Positions 42,803-50,816 of a DNA stretch of 61,874 nt are shown piece by piece. The DNA comes from Bacteroidales bacterium (GTDB taxonomy: Bacteria > Bacteroidota > Bacteroidia > Bacteroidales > F082). Every line of letters begins with the position of its first letter. The stretch's first letter is position 1. Below the pieces are notes generated by a model. That model had not been told where the DNA came from. It worked only from the letters and a program-made list of their open reading frames with translations, and did not search any database. The translations under genes were made by a program, and so were the position numbers. The DNA is taken from assembly GCA_024400395.1 (NCBI GenBank), contig JAKSMW010000012.1:1-61874 (forward strand), read 5' to 3'.

Positions 42803-43371
42803 TGATGCTTGTTTTTATTGATTTGCTCTGTGTAATGTCTCACCGCCTCGCGGTGAAGTTCCATCTCCTTTTCCTTCGCCAGCTCCGCCAGACGCGGCGT
42901 GTTGCTGTCGTATTGTCGCGACTTCTCGATGTTGTACCGCACGTATTCCTCGGATTTCTCGCTGATGTAGCTGTTGAACCAACCGAGTATGTCGGCGCAG
43001 CCGATGCCGCCGTAGAACGCGCCGTATGCGCCTTGCTTGGCACGTTTGAAAACAATCTCGATGTCGGCGGCGTTGATGTTGATGCCGCTTTCAAGACAGG
43101 TGTCGATGACAGTCTTCGCGGTCTCGGCCATCGCCTCCGGCTGCATCGGGCGCGACACATTGAGCATTGTCTCGAGCCTTGCGATGTGCGCCACCATCAA
43201 CGCCGCCGTCTCCTTGTAGCCCAGCTGCCTGACGATGCTGCCGATCGAAGGGAAGCCGCTCTCAATCGACCGGCGCACCGTGGTGATGCCGGCCTCACGG
43301 ACAGCCATCGACAATGCCGCAGGTGTCAGCGTCTCCTTAGAGACAATCGATAGCGCGTTTTGCTCTGTCAT
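42799..43371 (-). CDS. Conserved phage protein (190 aa, DUF6633-like)
   Basis: The protein (MTEQNALSIVSKETLTPAAL) contains IGSIVRQLGYKETAALMVAH, then FKRAKQGAYGAFYGGIGCAD and ILGWFNSYISEKSEEYVRYN. The AYGxFYGGIxxxDIxGWxxxY pattern recurs in proteins beside replication or early genes of Bacteroides mobile elements. The role is unknown; helicase-loader or accessory functions have been suggested for similar proteins, but nothing here proves it. Confidence 0.5.
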   Translation of the reverse strand: MTEQNALSIVSKETLTPAALSMAVREAGITTVRRSIESGFPSIGSIVRQLGYKETAALMVAHIARLETMLNVSRPMQPEAMAETAKTVIDTCLESGININAADIEIVFKRAKQGAYGAFYGGIGCADILGWFNSYISEKSEEYVRYNIEKSRQYDSNTPRLAELAKEKEMELHREAVRHYTEQINKNKHQ

Positions 43372-43813
43372 AACCGTTCACGTTTGTCAATTGACCGTAG
43401 ATTTTGTCGAAGTCCGTCGCGAGTGCCTGAATGGTGAACCTGTTGTCGAAATACCATTTGTTAGGCATCGAGGCGACCGCCAGCATGAATGCGTCAAGGT
43501 TGTTCATCAGCTCGTCGGAAGTGGCGGCGGTGATTGTCGGGTCGTCATAATGGGCGACGATTTTGGCGTTGAGCTTTTCCAGCAGCGACTTCATATACCT
43601 GAAGTCCGCCTTGCTGAAGCTGTCGCTGTAGTCAGTGTGTTTAAGGCGTTTGTACATGTCGGCGAACTCCAGAAGGCCGTTATACACCGGCATTGACGTT
43701 TTCCCTTCAGTCTTCGCCTTGGTTGACATCGACTGGAGAAGTGCGTTGATAAGCGCGTTCTTCTCTTTCTTCGACAGCTTCATCGCCTCTTCAGTTATCT
43801 CTTTCAGTTCCAT
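43337..43813 (-). CDS. Phage protein of unknown function (158 aa)
   Basis: MELKEITEEAMKLSKKEKNA begins a mostly helical protein with FADMYKRLKHTDYSDSFSKA and WYFDNRFTIQALATDFDKIY. No family recognised. It sits between the zinc-ribbon ORF (22-bp overlap) and the DUF6633-like gene (35-bp overlap) in the early/middle operon. Confidence 0.5.
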   Translation of the reverse strand: MELKEITEEAMKLSKKEKNALINALLQSMSTKAKTEGKTSMPVYNGLLEFADMYKRLKHTDYSDSFSKADFRYMKSLLEKLNAKIVAHYDDPTITAATSDELMNNLDAFMLAVASMPNKWYFDNRFTIQALATDFDKIYGQLTNVNGYDRAKRAIDCL

Positions 43814-43949
43814 TTCTTCTCCTTTTTATTGAGTTTACGACGCGGCCGGCGCAGCGGGGGCAGGTGTCGCCCCACACGCGCCTGTCGTACTCCGTCCCGC
43901 AGACGGGGCACACCGCCCAGATCTCGTGGTTGTTGGTGATGTAAGACAT
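43791..43949 (-). CDS. Zinc-ribbon micro-protein (52 aa)
   Basis: The ORF reads MSYITNNHEIWAVCPVCGTE and continues with WGDTCPRCAGR: two CPxC knuckles 17 residues apart, a minimal zinc ribbon. Its ATG shares its A with the TGA of the Gam gene (43949), strong evidence for coupled translation. Its 3' end runs 22 bp into the next gene. Confidence 0.6.
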   Translation of the reverse strand: MSYITNNHEIWAVCPVCGTEYDRRVWGDTCPRCAGRVVNSIKRRRNGTERDN

Positions 43950-44467
43950 CACGCATCCTCCTTCTTGGGTTCTACATAAAACGTCTCATCCTGCACCACG
44001 CTCAAGCCCACCTTTTTGAGATTCTCTTGTATGTCTTTGGTGTCGCGGTCGGCAAGCAGTTTGTCTTTAGCTGGCTCATCGACGGTGCGGACGTATGAAG
44101 GCAGAAACTCCTTCAGTAGGTTGGTGACAGCTCCCCATGTGAAGCCTTTCAAGGTCTTCAACTTCGGGGTGCCAGTGCGGAACCCGATGGTACCGTGGAT
44201 GGTGTCGAGGCTCTTCTTTTTAGTGAAGAGGGTGTCTTTCTGCTCAACGGCGAATGTCTGGAGGACATCGAAGGCTTTCTCCTTCTCTTCTGCAAGCTTC
44301 GCCAGCTCATCCTGATACTTCTCACGAAGCCTTGTCATCTCAACATCCAAAGTCGCGTTGATTTTCTGAATGCGTGCATCTGCACGTGCGTAGTCGGCCA
44401 TCGCCGATTCCATTGTTTCGTTGGTCACATTGCTGACCAGCACTTTCTTTTGTCTTGTCTGTGCCAT
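43949..44467 (-). CDS. Mu Gam-like host-nuclease inhibitor
   Basis: The 172-residue protein has a long coiled coil (RIQKINATLDVEMTRLREKY; AEEKEKAFDVLQTFAVEQKD) followed by the Gam core KSLDTIHGTIGFRTGTPKLK and LKGFTWGAVTNLLKEFL. Gam binds DNA ends and blocks RecBCD-type nucleases, protecting phage DNA. Family and place in the early operon agree. Confidence 0.9.
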   Translation of the reverse strand: MAQTRQKKVLVSNVTNETMESAMADYARADARIQKINATLDVEMTRLREKYQDELAKLAEEKEKAFDVLQTFAVEQKDTLFTKKKSLDTIHGTIGFRTGTPKLKTLKGFTWGAVTNLLKEFLPSYVRTVDEPAKDKLLADRDTKDIQENLKKVGLSVVQDETFYVEPKKEDA

Positions 44468-44498
44468 GATTAATTGTTATTTGAATTTTGAAGGTTAT

Positions 44499-44774
44499 TT
44501 AATTTTTGTTATTGAAATTGTCGATACAACCATCGACGAAAAATTCGCCGTCAATCTTATAGGTGGATCTGAGTATATATCCGTTATCGACGATAGTTTT
44601 GTTTTCCGACAGTATCTTTCTATCTTTGTTGATTTCGTCAATGATTACATCTTCAATGTTTTTTTGAGATCCGATGATTATAAATTTATCGACAACCGTG
44701 TTGGTTGACTTCTTGACGCCATTATATCCTGCATGTCTAATTGATACTAATGTGATTTTCGTTCTCTTTGTCAT
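44499..44774 (-). CDS. Phage early protein of unknown function (91 aa)
   Basis: MTKRTKITLVSIRHAGYNGV starts a small acidic-basic mixed protein with VVDKFIIIGSQKNIEDVIID and NGYILRSTYKIDGEFFVDGC. No family is recognised. Its base composition is more AT-rich than its neighbours, suggesting a separate origin. As an unknown small early gene in a phage facing Cas12a it is a fair anti-defence candidate, without direct evidence. Confidence 0.5.
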   Translation of the reverse strand: MTKRTKITLVSIRHAGYNGVKKSTNTVVDKFIIIGSQKNIEDVIIDEINKDRKILSENKTIVDNGYILRSTYKIDGEFFVDGCIDNFNNKN

Positions 44775-44793
44775 TTTTAATGGTTTTTAAAGG

Positions 44794-45135
44794 TTAATTA
44801 ATCGTTGTCTGAATTTTCGTTTCTGTGTTAATGACACATCTTGGTGTATGCCTTTCTACAGGCAGTTTTTCAGCACGTATGAGTATGTTGTCTTCCATGC
44901 GTATTTCATTGTTTAACCTGTATATCTGCGGCATCTTCACGCCGCCGCTGCCGGCTGCCGCAAACACGGCATCATCCATTATTTTTTTTAGGGCGTTGAC
45001 AACCTCATCAGGATACACAATTTTCCTGTCGTGTTTTTTCGCCTCCTCGTACGCCGCCCTCATCGCCTTGGTCTTGAGGTCGGTCAGCGTCCAGTATCCT
45101 TTTTCAAGGATATACATGAATTTCTCTTTTTCCAT
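44794..45135 (-). CDS. Phage early protein of unknown function (113 aa)
   Basis: The protein MEKEKFMYILEKGYWTLTDL has a helical first half (MRAAYEEAKKHDRKIVYPDE) and a beta-like end (LIRAEKLPVERHTPRCVINT). No domain is recognised. Its last codons (44801-44820) are the site matched by the 20-nt seed of array spacer 16188-16214, so this gene end is a Cas12a target in a related or ancestral phage. Confidence 0.5.
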   Translation of the reverse strand: MEKEKFMYILEKGYWTLTDLKTKAMRAAYEEAKKHDRKIVYPDEVVNALKKIMDDAVFAAAGSGGVKMPQIYRLNNEIRMEDNILIRAEKLPVERHTPRCVINTETKIQTTIN

Positions 45136-45174
45136 GATTTTGAATTTTTAATTATTGTAGTTGTAATATTCCTT

Positions 45175-45648
45175 TCAGTTAAGAGATATTGTTGGTATCG
45201 ATGATTTCACCCCCTGCACGCTCTGCTTGCGGCAGAACTCGTTGTAGATCCGCGTGAGCGTTGCGCCGTCAATGCGGTTGAAGTCGTGTCCAACTTCGGT
45301 CGGCACCAGTCCGGCTGCGCGAACCGCCACGCCTTTGATATAGTCCGCCGTGTGCTGGATGCCGCAAAGCTCCAGATAGCGGCCGATGGCACGCATCACG
45401 CCTTTGCGCTTGCGGTCAAGGTCGTCGCGGCGTTTGCGCTCCTGCGGGTTGCGGCGAAGCTCCTGCAGGTAACGGAGCATATCCTGAGCCTCGATGTAGC
45501 CGAGGTCTTTCAGGCTGTCGGTCCGGCCGTCGGTGAAGTCGCTGACGAAGCAGTGACGTCCGTCGTCGTCAAGACCCAGAGCCTTAAAGTTGAAGAACAG
45601 GCTTCTGCGCTGCTCGTCGGTCATTGTGTCTTTCTCTATTGTCTCCAT
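45175..45648 (-). CDS. GemA/Gp16-like protein (DUF1018)
   Basis: The 157-residue protein has the DUF1018 pattern: RKRKGVMRAIGRYLELCGIQ, TADYIKGVAVRAAGLVPTEV and FNRIDGATLTRIYNEFC. Mu GemA alters host gene expression and gyrase function early in infection. It lies between the RecA-like ATPase gene and the Gam group, as in other transposable phages. Confidence 0.75.
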   Translation of the reverse strand: METIEKDTMTDEQRRSLFFNFKALGLDDDGRHCFVSDFTDGRTDSLKDLGYIEAQDMLRYLQELRRNPQERKRRDDLDRKRKGVMRAIGRYLELCGIQHTADYIKGVAVRAAGLVPTEVGHDFNRIDGATLTRIYNEFCRKQSVQGVKSSIPTISLN

Positions 45649-45690
45649 GATGTCTTATTGTTACTGTATTACTGTTTAAGTCCTGTTTAA

Positions 45691-46320
45691 TCAACGATTT
45701 GTGTCCGTATCAAAGCCCCAATACTCCTTTGCCTTCTCCGGATAGATGTCAATATGTTCGCCGCCGCCGTACCTCGACATAGGGAAAGCCCTGAATCCCT
45801 CGATGCTGAAATACACGTTGGAGTCTCTCCAGATGCGGCGTGCCGTGTTGCCTTCCGGCTGACTGCCTTCAACATGGCTGATGTATATGAAAAGCTTCTC
45901 GCGGAATGTCTCCTTCAGCTGTTTGTATTCCGAGAACTTCAAGTCAAGGAACTGCACAGAGTCGATGACGATGATGTCGGGGCTTTTGTGGCGTTTCAGA
46001 CGCGCCGTCAGCTCGCCGACATCCTCCTTTTCAAGAAGCACGAACCGCGAGCCGGCTTCCGTCATCTTCACGCGATCCATCGCCATCTGCATCGTCAGCG
46101 ACAAGCCTTCCTCAACACTGTCGTATGCCACACGTCCGAAATTGGTGAGATACTTGGCGAGCTGAAGGGCGAACGTCGTCTTGCCGTTTTTTGGCGCGCC
46201 GTATATGAACCAAGAACCGGTGAGTTCCGGCGTGCCGATGGCGGATCTCCACTCACCGTCCAATTGGAGTGTGTTGAACCTCGCATCGGCCACGTTCTTG
46301 ACTGAATAGGCGCGTTTCAT
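45691..46320 (-). CDS. RecA/RadA-like AAA ATPase
   Basis: The 209-residue protein shows Walker A WFIYGAPKNGKTTFALQLAK, a Walker-B-like SPDIIVIDSVQFLDL, and the sensor-like FIYISHVEGSQPEGNTARRI. This single-domain RecA-type fold is widespread beside MuB genes in Bacteroides transposable phages and may load replication proteins or act on DNA ends. The ATG at 46320 is right after the MuB-like stop. Confidence 0.75.
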   Translation of the reverse strand: MKRAYSVKNVADARFNTLQLDGEWRSAIGTPELTGSWFIYGAPKNGKTTFALQLAKYLTNFGRVAYDSVEEGLSLTMQMAMDRVKMTEAGSRFVLLEKEDVGELTARLKRHKSPDIIVIDSVQFLDLKFSEYKQLKETFREKLFIYISHVEGSQPEGNTARRIWRDSNVYFSIEGFRAFPMSRYGGGEHIDIYPEKAKEYWGFDTDTNR

Positions 46321-46322
46321 GA

Positions 46323-47174
46323 CTATCTTGCGTTTTTCTTGTTGATTGCGAATACCTTTCTGCGGACACGGCGCAAATCGTCGTCGCTGTTGTCGATAAC
46401 GGCCTTGATGTCGCTCCTTTCGGTCAGTCCGTTGGCCATGCACACCTCAATTATGTCCTGCTGCGATGTGGATTGCAGCCGGACAAACCTGCGACCGATA
46501 CGGCTGAAAATCTCCTTGTAACCCTTTTTGTTGAGCCGGAGCCCCTTGCTGACTTTCTTTTCCAGATAGTCGGTCGCCATCAGGATGATGCCGCAGTGGT
46601 CTTCCAACTGGTTGTAAAGCGTGATGAAGAAGTAGAATACCTGGTCTGAAAGCTTGTCGGCCTCGTCCATGATGATGATCGGGCTGTCAAGGCGTTTCAA
46701 GGTCGAAACGATGTCGGCCATCATATCACCGACGGTGTCGCCTGCGGGGTTCCTGCCCATCTCGCGGAGCAACTCCTGCATGAAGAGCTTGCGGTTCCAA
46801 AACTCGTTGCAGCAAAGTATGAATACATTGGCGTTGCTCTCCTGGTAGTGTTTGGCCGCCGCCGTCTTTCCGCATCCGGCATCGCCGGTGATGGCCATCA
46901 CCAGGCTGTTGTCCTGGGCGTCGGCGAACATCTCTGTCAAATCTTTAAAATTGGTTGTCTCCACAATGTGCCATGTTTTGTTCTTGAGGTTAAGCTGCGC
47001 CGCCAGATTGCGCCACATTTCGTCGCTGATGAGCTCCCAGTTGCCGTTCATAATCTGCGACACGGTAGCCGTGCTGATGCCCTTGAGCGCGTTGCCGGCT
47101 TTGTTCTGGCTTCCTTTCACCCTGATGAAGGCGTCGAGTGCCTCTTTGATTTTTTGTTTTTCCCTGACTTCCAT
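46323..47174 (-). CDS. MuB-like transposition ATPase
   Basis: The 283-residue AAA+ protein has an N-terminal helix-turn-helix (GSQNKAGNALKGISTATVSQ), Walker A MAITGDAGCGKTAAAKHY at about 97-104, Walker B PIIIMDEADKLSDQ, and arginine-rich sensor region IFSRIGRRFVRLQ. MuB captures target DNA for the transposase and keeps it away from the phage's own DNA. It directly follows the transposase gene, as in Mu. Confidence 0.92.
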   Translation of the reverse strand: MEVREKQKIKEALDAFIRVKGSQNKAGNALKGISTATVSQIMNGNWELISDEMWRNLAAQLNLKNKTWHIVETTNFKDLTEMFADAQDNSLVMAITGDAGCGKTAAAKHYQESNANVFILCCNEFWNRKLFMQELLREMGRNPAGDTVGDMMADIVSTLKRLDSPIIIMDEADKLSDQVFYFFITLYNQLEDHCGIILMATDYLEKKVSKGLRLNKKGYKEIFSRIGRRFVRLQSTSQQDIIEVCMANGLTERSDIKAVIDNSDDDLRRVRRKVFAINKKNAR

Positions 47175-47209
47175 AATGTTTAACTTTTAACTGTTTAATA
47201 TTTAATTCT

Positions 47210-49177
47210 TTAATACCTGTCTTCGACATCTGAAGTCATAAGCTGCGAGACTCGCTTGGTCATGCGCCCCACGTCCTCACGCGCCAGGTTGACGCCTTTC
47301 GGCTTCGGCATGTTCAGGCCGTGCTGCGCAGGGTGCATGCCGTGCTGTTCCATAATATCTTCTATGCTGTCAACCATATTGACGCGCAGCCGTTTGTTGG
47401 CCAGCTCGGTAGCTTTGATGAACTGGTGGTCAAACTCGGTCTGCTCATCCTTGGCGCGGTGGATCTCGATGTATTTCTGCGCGTATGTCATAAAGCGGTA
47501 GCCTTTCGCGTCTTTGGTGTAGAGTGCCACGATGCTCATGTCGTTGAGGTCGTAGCCGACATGGAATTTGCGGTCAACGTTTTCGCGCAGGAAGTCGAAA
47601 TCAGGCATGCCGTCCGATGTGAGAACCTCCCACCGGTAGTCGCGCTTCTTGACGGTCTTGGTGATGCCCGATGCGGTGTAGGTGTTAGGCACGGGGTCTA
47701 TCACCCCGAACATGTCGATCATCTCAAGCACGCCGACCTTGGTTGTGGCGTTGTTGACGCTCTCCTCGTACATCCTGATCCGCGGGATGCCGGTGTCGAA
47801 ATGCTCGGCATTGTTCCATTCCTCGCGGCGTTGCGCGTAGCGTTTCTTTATCTCATCAAGCGTGGGGAGGTTGTTCTTGTTGGCCATGATGAACTCGTAG
47901 TTCTCGCGGCTCTCGTTTCTCTTTGTTGTGATGTTCTGTCCGGTGAAGTACCAGTCGCGGTGAAGGAACTGCGCCTGGAAGCGTCCGAACGCCGACTCGA
48001 TGGTTTTTGATTTTCCGTTATACGGCGCGGTGGGTATGTTGAGGTGGGCGAGCTTGCCGAAGAAGTCGCCGGAAGCGAGCTTCTTGTGTCCGCCCTGGTT
48101 GTCGTAGCGAATCTCGTTGGGTCTGCGCCCCGCTTTCTGCATAGCCATCCTATAGGCGAAGTATTGGGCCTCGAAATCCTCCGAATCGCTGATATGGTAG
48201 CCGAGCAGCACCTCCGAATACACATCCATCACCTCATATACATTGCAGGTGGCGATTTCGCCTTTGTCGTTGCGGTAGTAGTAGTTGAGCTTCGTGCCGT
48301 CGCCGTACCAGATTGAGTCGCGACGTGTCGGAAGCAACGTCTTTTGCTGGCGTGTGTATTTCTCCTTGCTCTTCAGCTCGCCGTAGCGCATACCGTACCA
48401 TAGAGGCTTTATTTCAGGGCGGTTCAGGAAGGCGTATATGGTCTGTTCGCTCTCCACGCGCTTCCAGTCTTCGTGTTTCTCCACCTCATTGTTGTATTCG
48501 ACAAACAGCTGCTGTATTGTGAGCTTTTCGATCGGGGTGGCAAACCTCGCTATGAGCCAGTATTTTGCCTCTTCTGTGAGCTTGGCGCTGTTGGTCTTGC
48601 CATACAGCCCGGTAACGAGCGACTCGTAGCCTTTCTTGTGGTATTCGTCGTATTTGCGCTCCATCGAGCGTGAGTTCGACGGCAGATGGCTTGGGTGGTC
48701 TGCGTTGAGGGCTTTGGCCTGCATCACGCACTCGGCGAAAAAGTCTTTTTTGGTCTTACGCCTGCCATTGGCGGCGCGGGCCGTAACCTGGCGTTGGTAA
48801 ACACGGCGGAACATGTTGAGGATCGAGGCCTCGTTCACATACTGCGCCTGTGTGTCTTCTGGCAGATGGAGTGTCTTGCCGGTGCCGTCAGTGTAGGTGT
48901 ATGCGCGGAAAAACTCGCGTGCCTGGTCGTCGATGACAACATCCATAAACGACTGCTTCTTCTCCTCCTCGTCTATCCTGCCGAATTTAGCCTCAATAGC
49001 AGCGCGGCGGTCAGGTCGCCTGATCGACTTCACATCTATTAAGGTGTTGCCATTGATGCCGCGCTTCACTATGGTAAGATTATTTTTGCTGTCATAATGA
49101 AATTGCCTTTCTGTCAGACCTGCCGCCATCCAATCGTTAACACTTATTGCCAATATGTCGCCGTATTTCTGATACAT
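47210..49177 (-). CDS. MuA-like DDE transposase
   Basis: The 655-residue protein shows the catalytic triad D293 (SIWYGDGTKLNYYY), D359 (EIRYDNQGGHKK) and E394 (TIESAFGRFQAQF), spacing 65 and 34. N-terminal DNA-binding domains precede (VNDWMAAGLTERQF) and a C-terminal domain for MuB contact follows. It carries out integration and replicative transposition. Start ATG 49177 begins MYQKYGDILAISVND; an extension to 49231 would overlap a tRNA-like sequence and is rejected. Codons 563-571 (DNA 47490-47464) are the exact target of the CRISPR spacer that this prophage split. Confidence 0.95.
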   Translation of the reverse strand: MYQKYGDILAISVNDWMAAGLTERQFHYDSKNNLTIVKRGINGNTLIDVKSIRRPDRRAAIEAKFGRIDEEEKKQSFMDVVIDDQAREFFRAYTYTDGTGKTLHLPEDTQAQYVNEASILNMFRRVYQRQVTARAANGRRKTKKDFFAECVMQAKALNADHPSHLPSNSRSMERKYDEYHKKGYESLVTGLYGKTNSAKLTEEAKYWLIARFATPIEKLTIQQLFVEYNNEVEKHEDWKRVESEQTIYAFLNRPEIKPLWYGMRYGELKSKEKYTRQQKTLLPTRRDSIWYGDGTKLNYYYRNDKGEIATCNVYEVMDVYSEVLLGYHISDSEDFEAQYFAYRMAMQKAGRRPNEIRYDNQGGHKKLASGDFFGKLAHLNIPTAPYNGKSKTIESAFGRFQAQFLHRDWYFTGQNITTKRNESRENYEFIMANKNNLPTLDEIKKRYAQRREEWNNAEHFDTGIPRIRMYEESVNNATTKVGVLEMIDMFGVIDPVPNTYTASGITKTVKKRDYRWEVLTSDGMPDFDFLRENVDRKFHVGYDLNDMSIVALYTKDAKGYRFMTYAQKYIEIHRAKDEQTEFDHQFIKATELANKRLRVNMVDSIEDIMEQHGMHPAQHGLNMPKPKGVNLAREDVGRMTKRVSQLMTSDVEDRY

Positions 49178-49194
49178 TTCTGTTTCCTTTCTTT

Positions 49195-49273
49195 TGCTCG
49201 GAAGGGCGGAGTCGAACCGCCTTCGCGCCAAATCTTAGTTATGCTGATTGCCACCATCAGCCGGCATCCGAGT
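49195..49273 (-). ncRNA. tRNA-like sequence upstream of the transposase
   Basis: The minus strand has a perfect T-arm (GGCGG-TTCGACT-CCGCC), a 6-bp acceptor pairing CTCGGA/TCCGAG followed by discriminator A, and a D-arm-like GCC...GGC. The anticodon arm is poorly paired (AATC...GATT with mismatches) and the first acceptor pair is A-C. It may be a decayed tRNA or a tRNA mimic. It fills the gap between two genes. Confidence 0.45.
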
Positions 49274-49289
49274 CACCGAGGCTTTTTTT

Positions 49290-49496
49290 TTATTGAACGT
49301 GATTTTGAGTGTTCCTCAACTTCCGGTTCTCGCTGCGGAACGCCAGGCACATCGCTGTGCCTATCGCCATCGTGACGATGTGGTGGGTCGCCCCGCAGAA
49401 CAGAACCCCGTATGCCGCCACGGCCGCCAGAACCCCGAATGTCCAGCCGAACGCCGTGTTCATTGCCAATTCGATTTTTGTGTCTCTTTCTGTCAT
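49290..49496 (-). CDS. Small two-span membrane protein (68 aa)
   Basis: The protein MTERDTKIELAMNTAFGWTF continues GVLAAVAAYGVLFCGATHHI and VTMAIGTAMCLAFRSENRKL, forming two hydrophobic helices with a short charged C-terminus. No family is recognised. It is the second gene of the early leftward operon, between the Ner-like regulator and the transposase. Confidence 0.6.
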   Translation of the reverse strand: MTERDTKIELAMNTAFGWTFGVLAAVAAYGVLFCGATHHIVTMAIGTAMCLAFRSENRKLRNTQNHVQ

Positions 49497-49519
49497 ATTA
49501 CCTATTATTTAAATTGTTG

Positions 49520-49711
49520 TTAATCGTTGTTTGTATGTTCATCCTTCGACTCTAACATTACACCGCCGTGACTAAGGGCGTACATGCGCATCCTCTTTGC
49601 ATTCTGCGAGTGACGGCGGTAGTTGAGTGCCTGGCTCACGTTGGGCTGGGTTACTCCGAAAATCTCCTGTATCTTCTTGTTCACTTCAGGACTTACAATT
49701 ATCTTTTTCAT
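49520..49711 (-). CDS. Ner/Cro-like HTH regulator
   Basis: The 63-residue protein MKKIIVSPEVNKKIQEIFGV continues TQPNVSQALNYRRHSQNAKR, a compact helix-turn-helix with TQPNVSQALN as recognition region. It is the first gene of the early operon, where Mu carries ner. The start at 49711 places the HTH normally; an ATG at 49744 in the same frame is an alternative. It would down-regulate early and repressor transcription. Confidence 0.75.
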   Translation of the reverse strand: MKKIIVSPEVNKKIQEIFGVTQPNVSQALNYRRHSQNAKRMRMYALSHGGVMLESKDEHTNND

Positions 49712-49729
49712 CGTTCCAATTTTTTTTCT

Positions 49730-49772
49730 TATTTTTGCCGCCATGTTATATCTTAACAGCACTGCAAAGATA
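49730..49772. promoter_or_regulatory. Face-to-face early and repressor promoters
   Basis: Plus-strand TATTTTTG (49730-49737) would start repressor transcription near 49744. Minus-strand TATCTTTG (49772-49765) would start early transcription near 49758. The two transcripts start a few bases inside each other, so occupancy of one would block the other. Operators presumably lie within 49712-49790. Confidence 0.55.
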
Positions 49773-49790
49773 GTAAAATATTCACAATAT

Positions 49791-50219
49791 ATGCAAGAAA
49801 AAAGTGAAAATATTACGTGCATCAAACAGAAAATATTATATTTTATTGATACACAATCGATTAAAAAAGAAGATTTCTATAAAAAAGTAGGAATTGATGG
49901 TGCGAATTTTAGGGGCAAGAACCTAAAATCCGAACTTTCAGCCGACAAAATCGTGAATATTTTACGCCAATATACTGAAATTTCTCCAGATTGGTTATTA
50001 TTGGATTCGGGCGAAATGCTGCGATCAGAGCATAATGGACAGCCGAATTATTCCGGCTCGGCAACCGAAATCGAGTTGCTGAAGGCGGCAATACGTGACA
50101 AGGAGACTATTATTGATAGTCAGAATAAAAACATCAAGCTGTTAGAGGAGAAAATCGAATTTTTGGAGGAGGAGCTTGCCCGTTGCGATGGCATGTCCGC
50201 CGGTGCTGCGGCGGGCTGA
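49791..50219 (+). CDS. Prophage repressor (XRE-like HTH with C-terminal coiled coil)
   Basis: The 142-residue protein starts MQEKSENITCIKQKILYFID. Its N-terminal domain (SIKKEDFYKKVGIDGANFRG; ADKIVNILRQYTEISPDWLL, LDSGEML) is the HTH type widespread in Bacteroides prophage repressors. A coiled coil follows (NKNIKLLEEKIEFLEEELAR). It is divergent from the early operon, at the right end, like Mu c. Upstream in-frame ATG 49743 is possible but lies at the predicted transcription start. It should maintain lysogeny. Confidence 0.8.
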   Translation: MQEKSENITCIKQKILYFIDTQSIKKEDFYKKVGIDGANFRGKNLKSELSADKIVNILRQYTEISPDWLLLDSGEMLRSEHNGQPNYSGSATEIELLKAAIRDKETIIDSQNKNIKLLEEKIEFLEEELARCDGMSAGAAAG

Positions 50220-50812
50220 TCCGCCGCAAGTGCGTGATTGTACCTCTGTATAATAAGTAGAGTAAATTCGGCAAAATATGCATTTTTTCTGATATTTTAG
50301 CACAAATCATTGATTTTTAATTATTTAATACAAAAGCAACCTGCCAAAATCTGGTATTAAAGGGGGTGCAATCGCTGTTTTTCGGGCATTTTCGGGGTGT
50401 TTTTCGGTCGTAAAGGTCTTTTAATCGGATAATTTTTGTTACAATTTTTGTCATAACTTTGTCACAACTCGTTCAATTTTGCAATTTCTGGGTAAAAGAG
50501 AAACGGCCTCCGGGGTATATGTCCGGAGGCCGTTTCTGGTTGGCTTAAACGCTCGTTTAAACGGCGTTTTTGTATCGTTTAAATGGTGCTAAAGCATTGT
50601 TTTTAATGGTGTTTTTAGCTGTTTTGGCGGTCGAAGCCGGCGTTTATTATAATAAGGTTGTCGCATAGTTGAGCTTTTCATGCAATTAATTATAGCAAAA
50701 CTGCGCAAAATTAAAGCAAATTGTACTTTTTATTTTTTATCCCTCAAATATAAAGCGTTGTAAATCAAAAATTTGCGCTTTTTAAAATGTACTTTTTAAT
50801 TTATACCCCATA
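50220..50812. other. Non-coding right end of the prophage
   Basis: About 590 bp without a credible gene. It holds the hairpin at 50499-50537, palindromic GTTTAAAC copies near 50550-50560, an R2-like site around 50719-50734 (AATTGTACTTTTTATT), and AAAATGTACTTTTTAATT (50784-50801), the exact inverse of the left-end site, 11 bp from the end. Confidence 0.65.
50499..50537 (+). terminator. 15-bp perfect hairpin after the repressor gene
   Basis: AGAAACGGCCTCCGG (50499-50513) pairs with CCGGAGGCCGTTTCT (50523-50537) around a 9-base loop. No T-run follows on the plus strand, so it may be a terminator of another kind or a structural or binding element. Confidence 0.55.
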
Positions 50813-50816
50813 GTCA

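Larger units (their letters stand above)
16407..50812 (-). mobile_element. Complete Mu-like (transposable, contractile-tailed) prophage, 34.4 kb
   Basis: The element is bounded by a 4-bp duplication GTCA (16403-16406 and 50813-50816). Each end starts TAT, and 11 bp inward each has an AATTAAAAA-type site (16418 and, inverted, 50801). The right end holds repressor, Ner-like, transposase, MuB-like, GemA-like and Gam genes. The centre holds packaging, capsid, contractile-tail, lysis and retroelement genes. The left end holds modification-type genes. Gene content and order match transposable phages of Bacteroides such as the hankyphage group (family knowledge). No essential module is obviously missing, so it may be inducible. 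Confidence 0.97.

Noticed and set aside
49178-49231. Transposase start at 49231
   Set aside because: The added residues are not conserved-looking and would be encoded by the tRNA-like sequence; ATG 49177 begins the family N-terminus.
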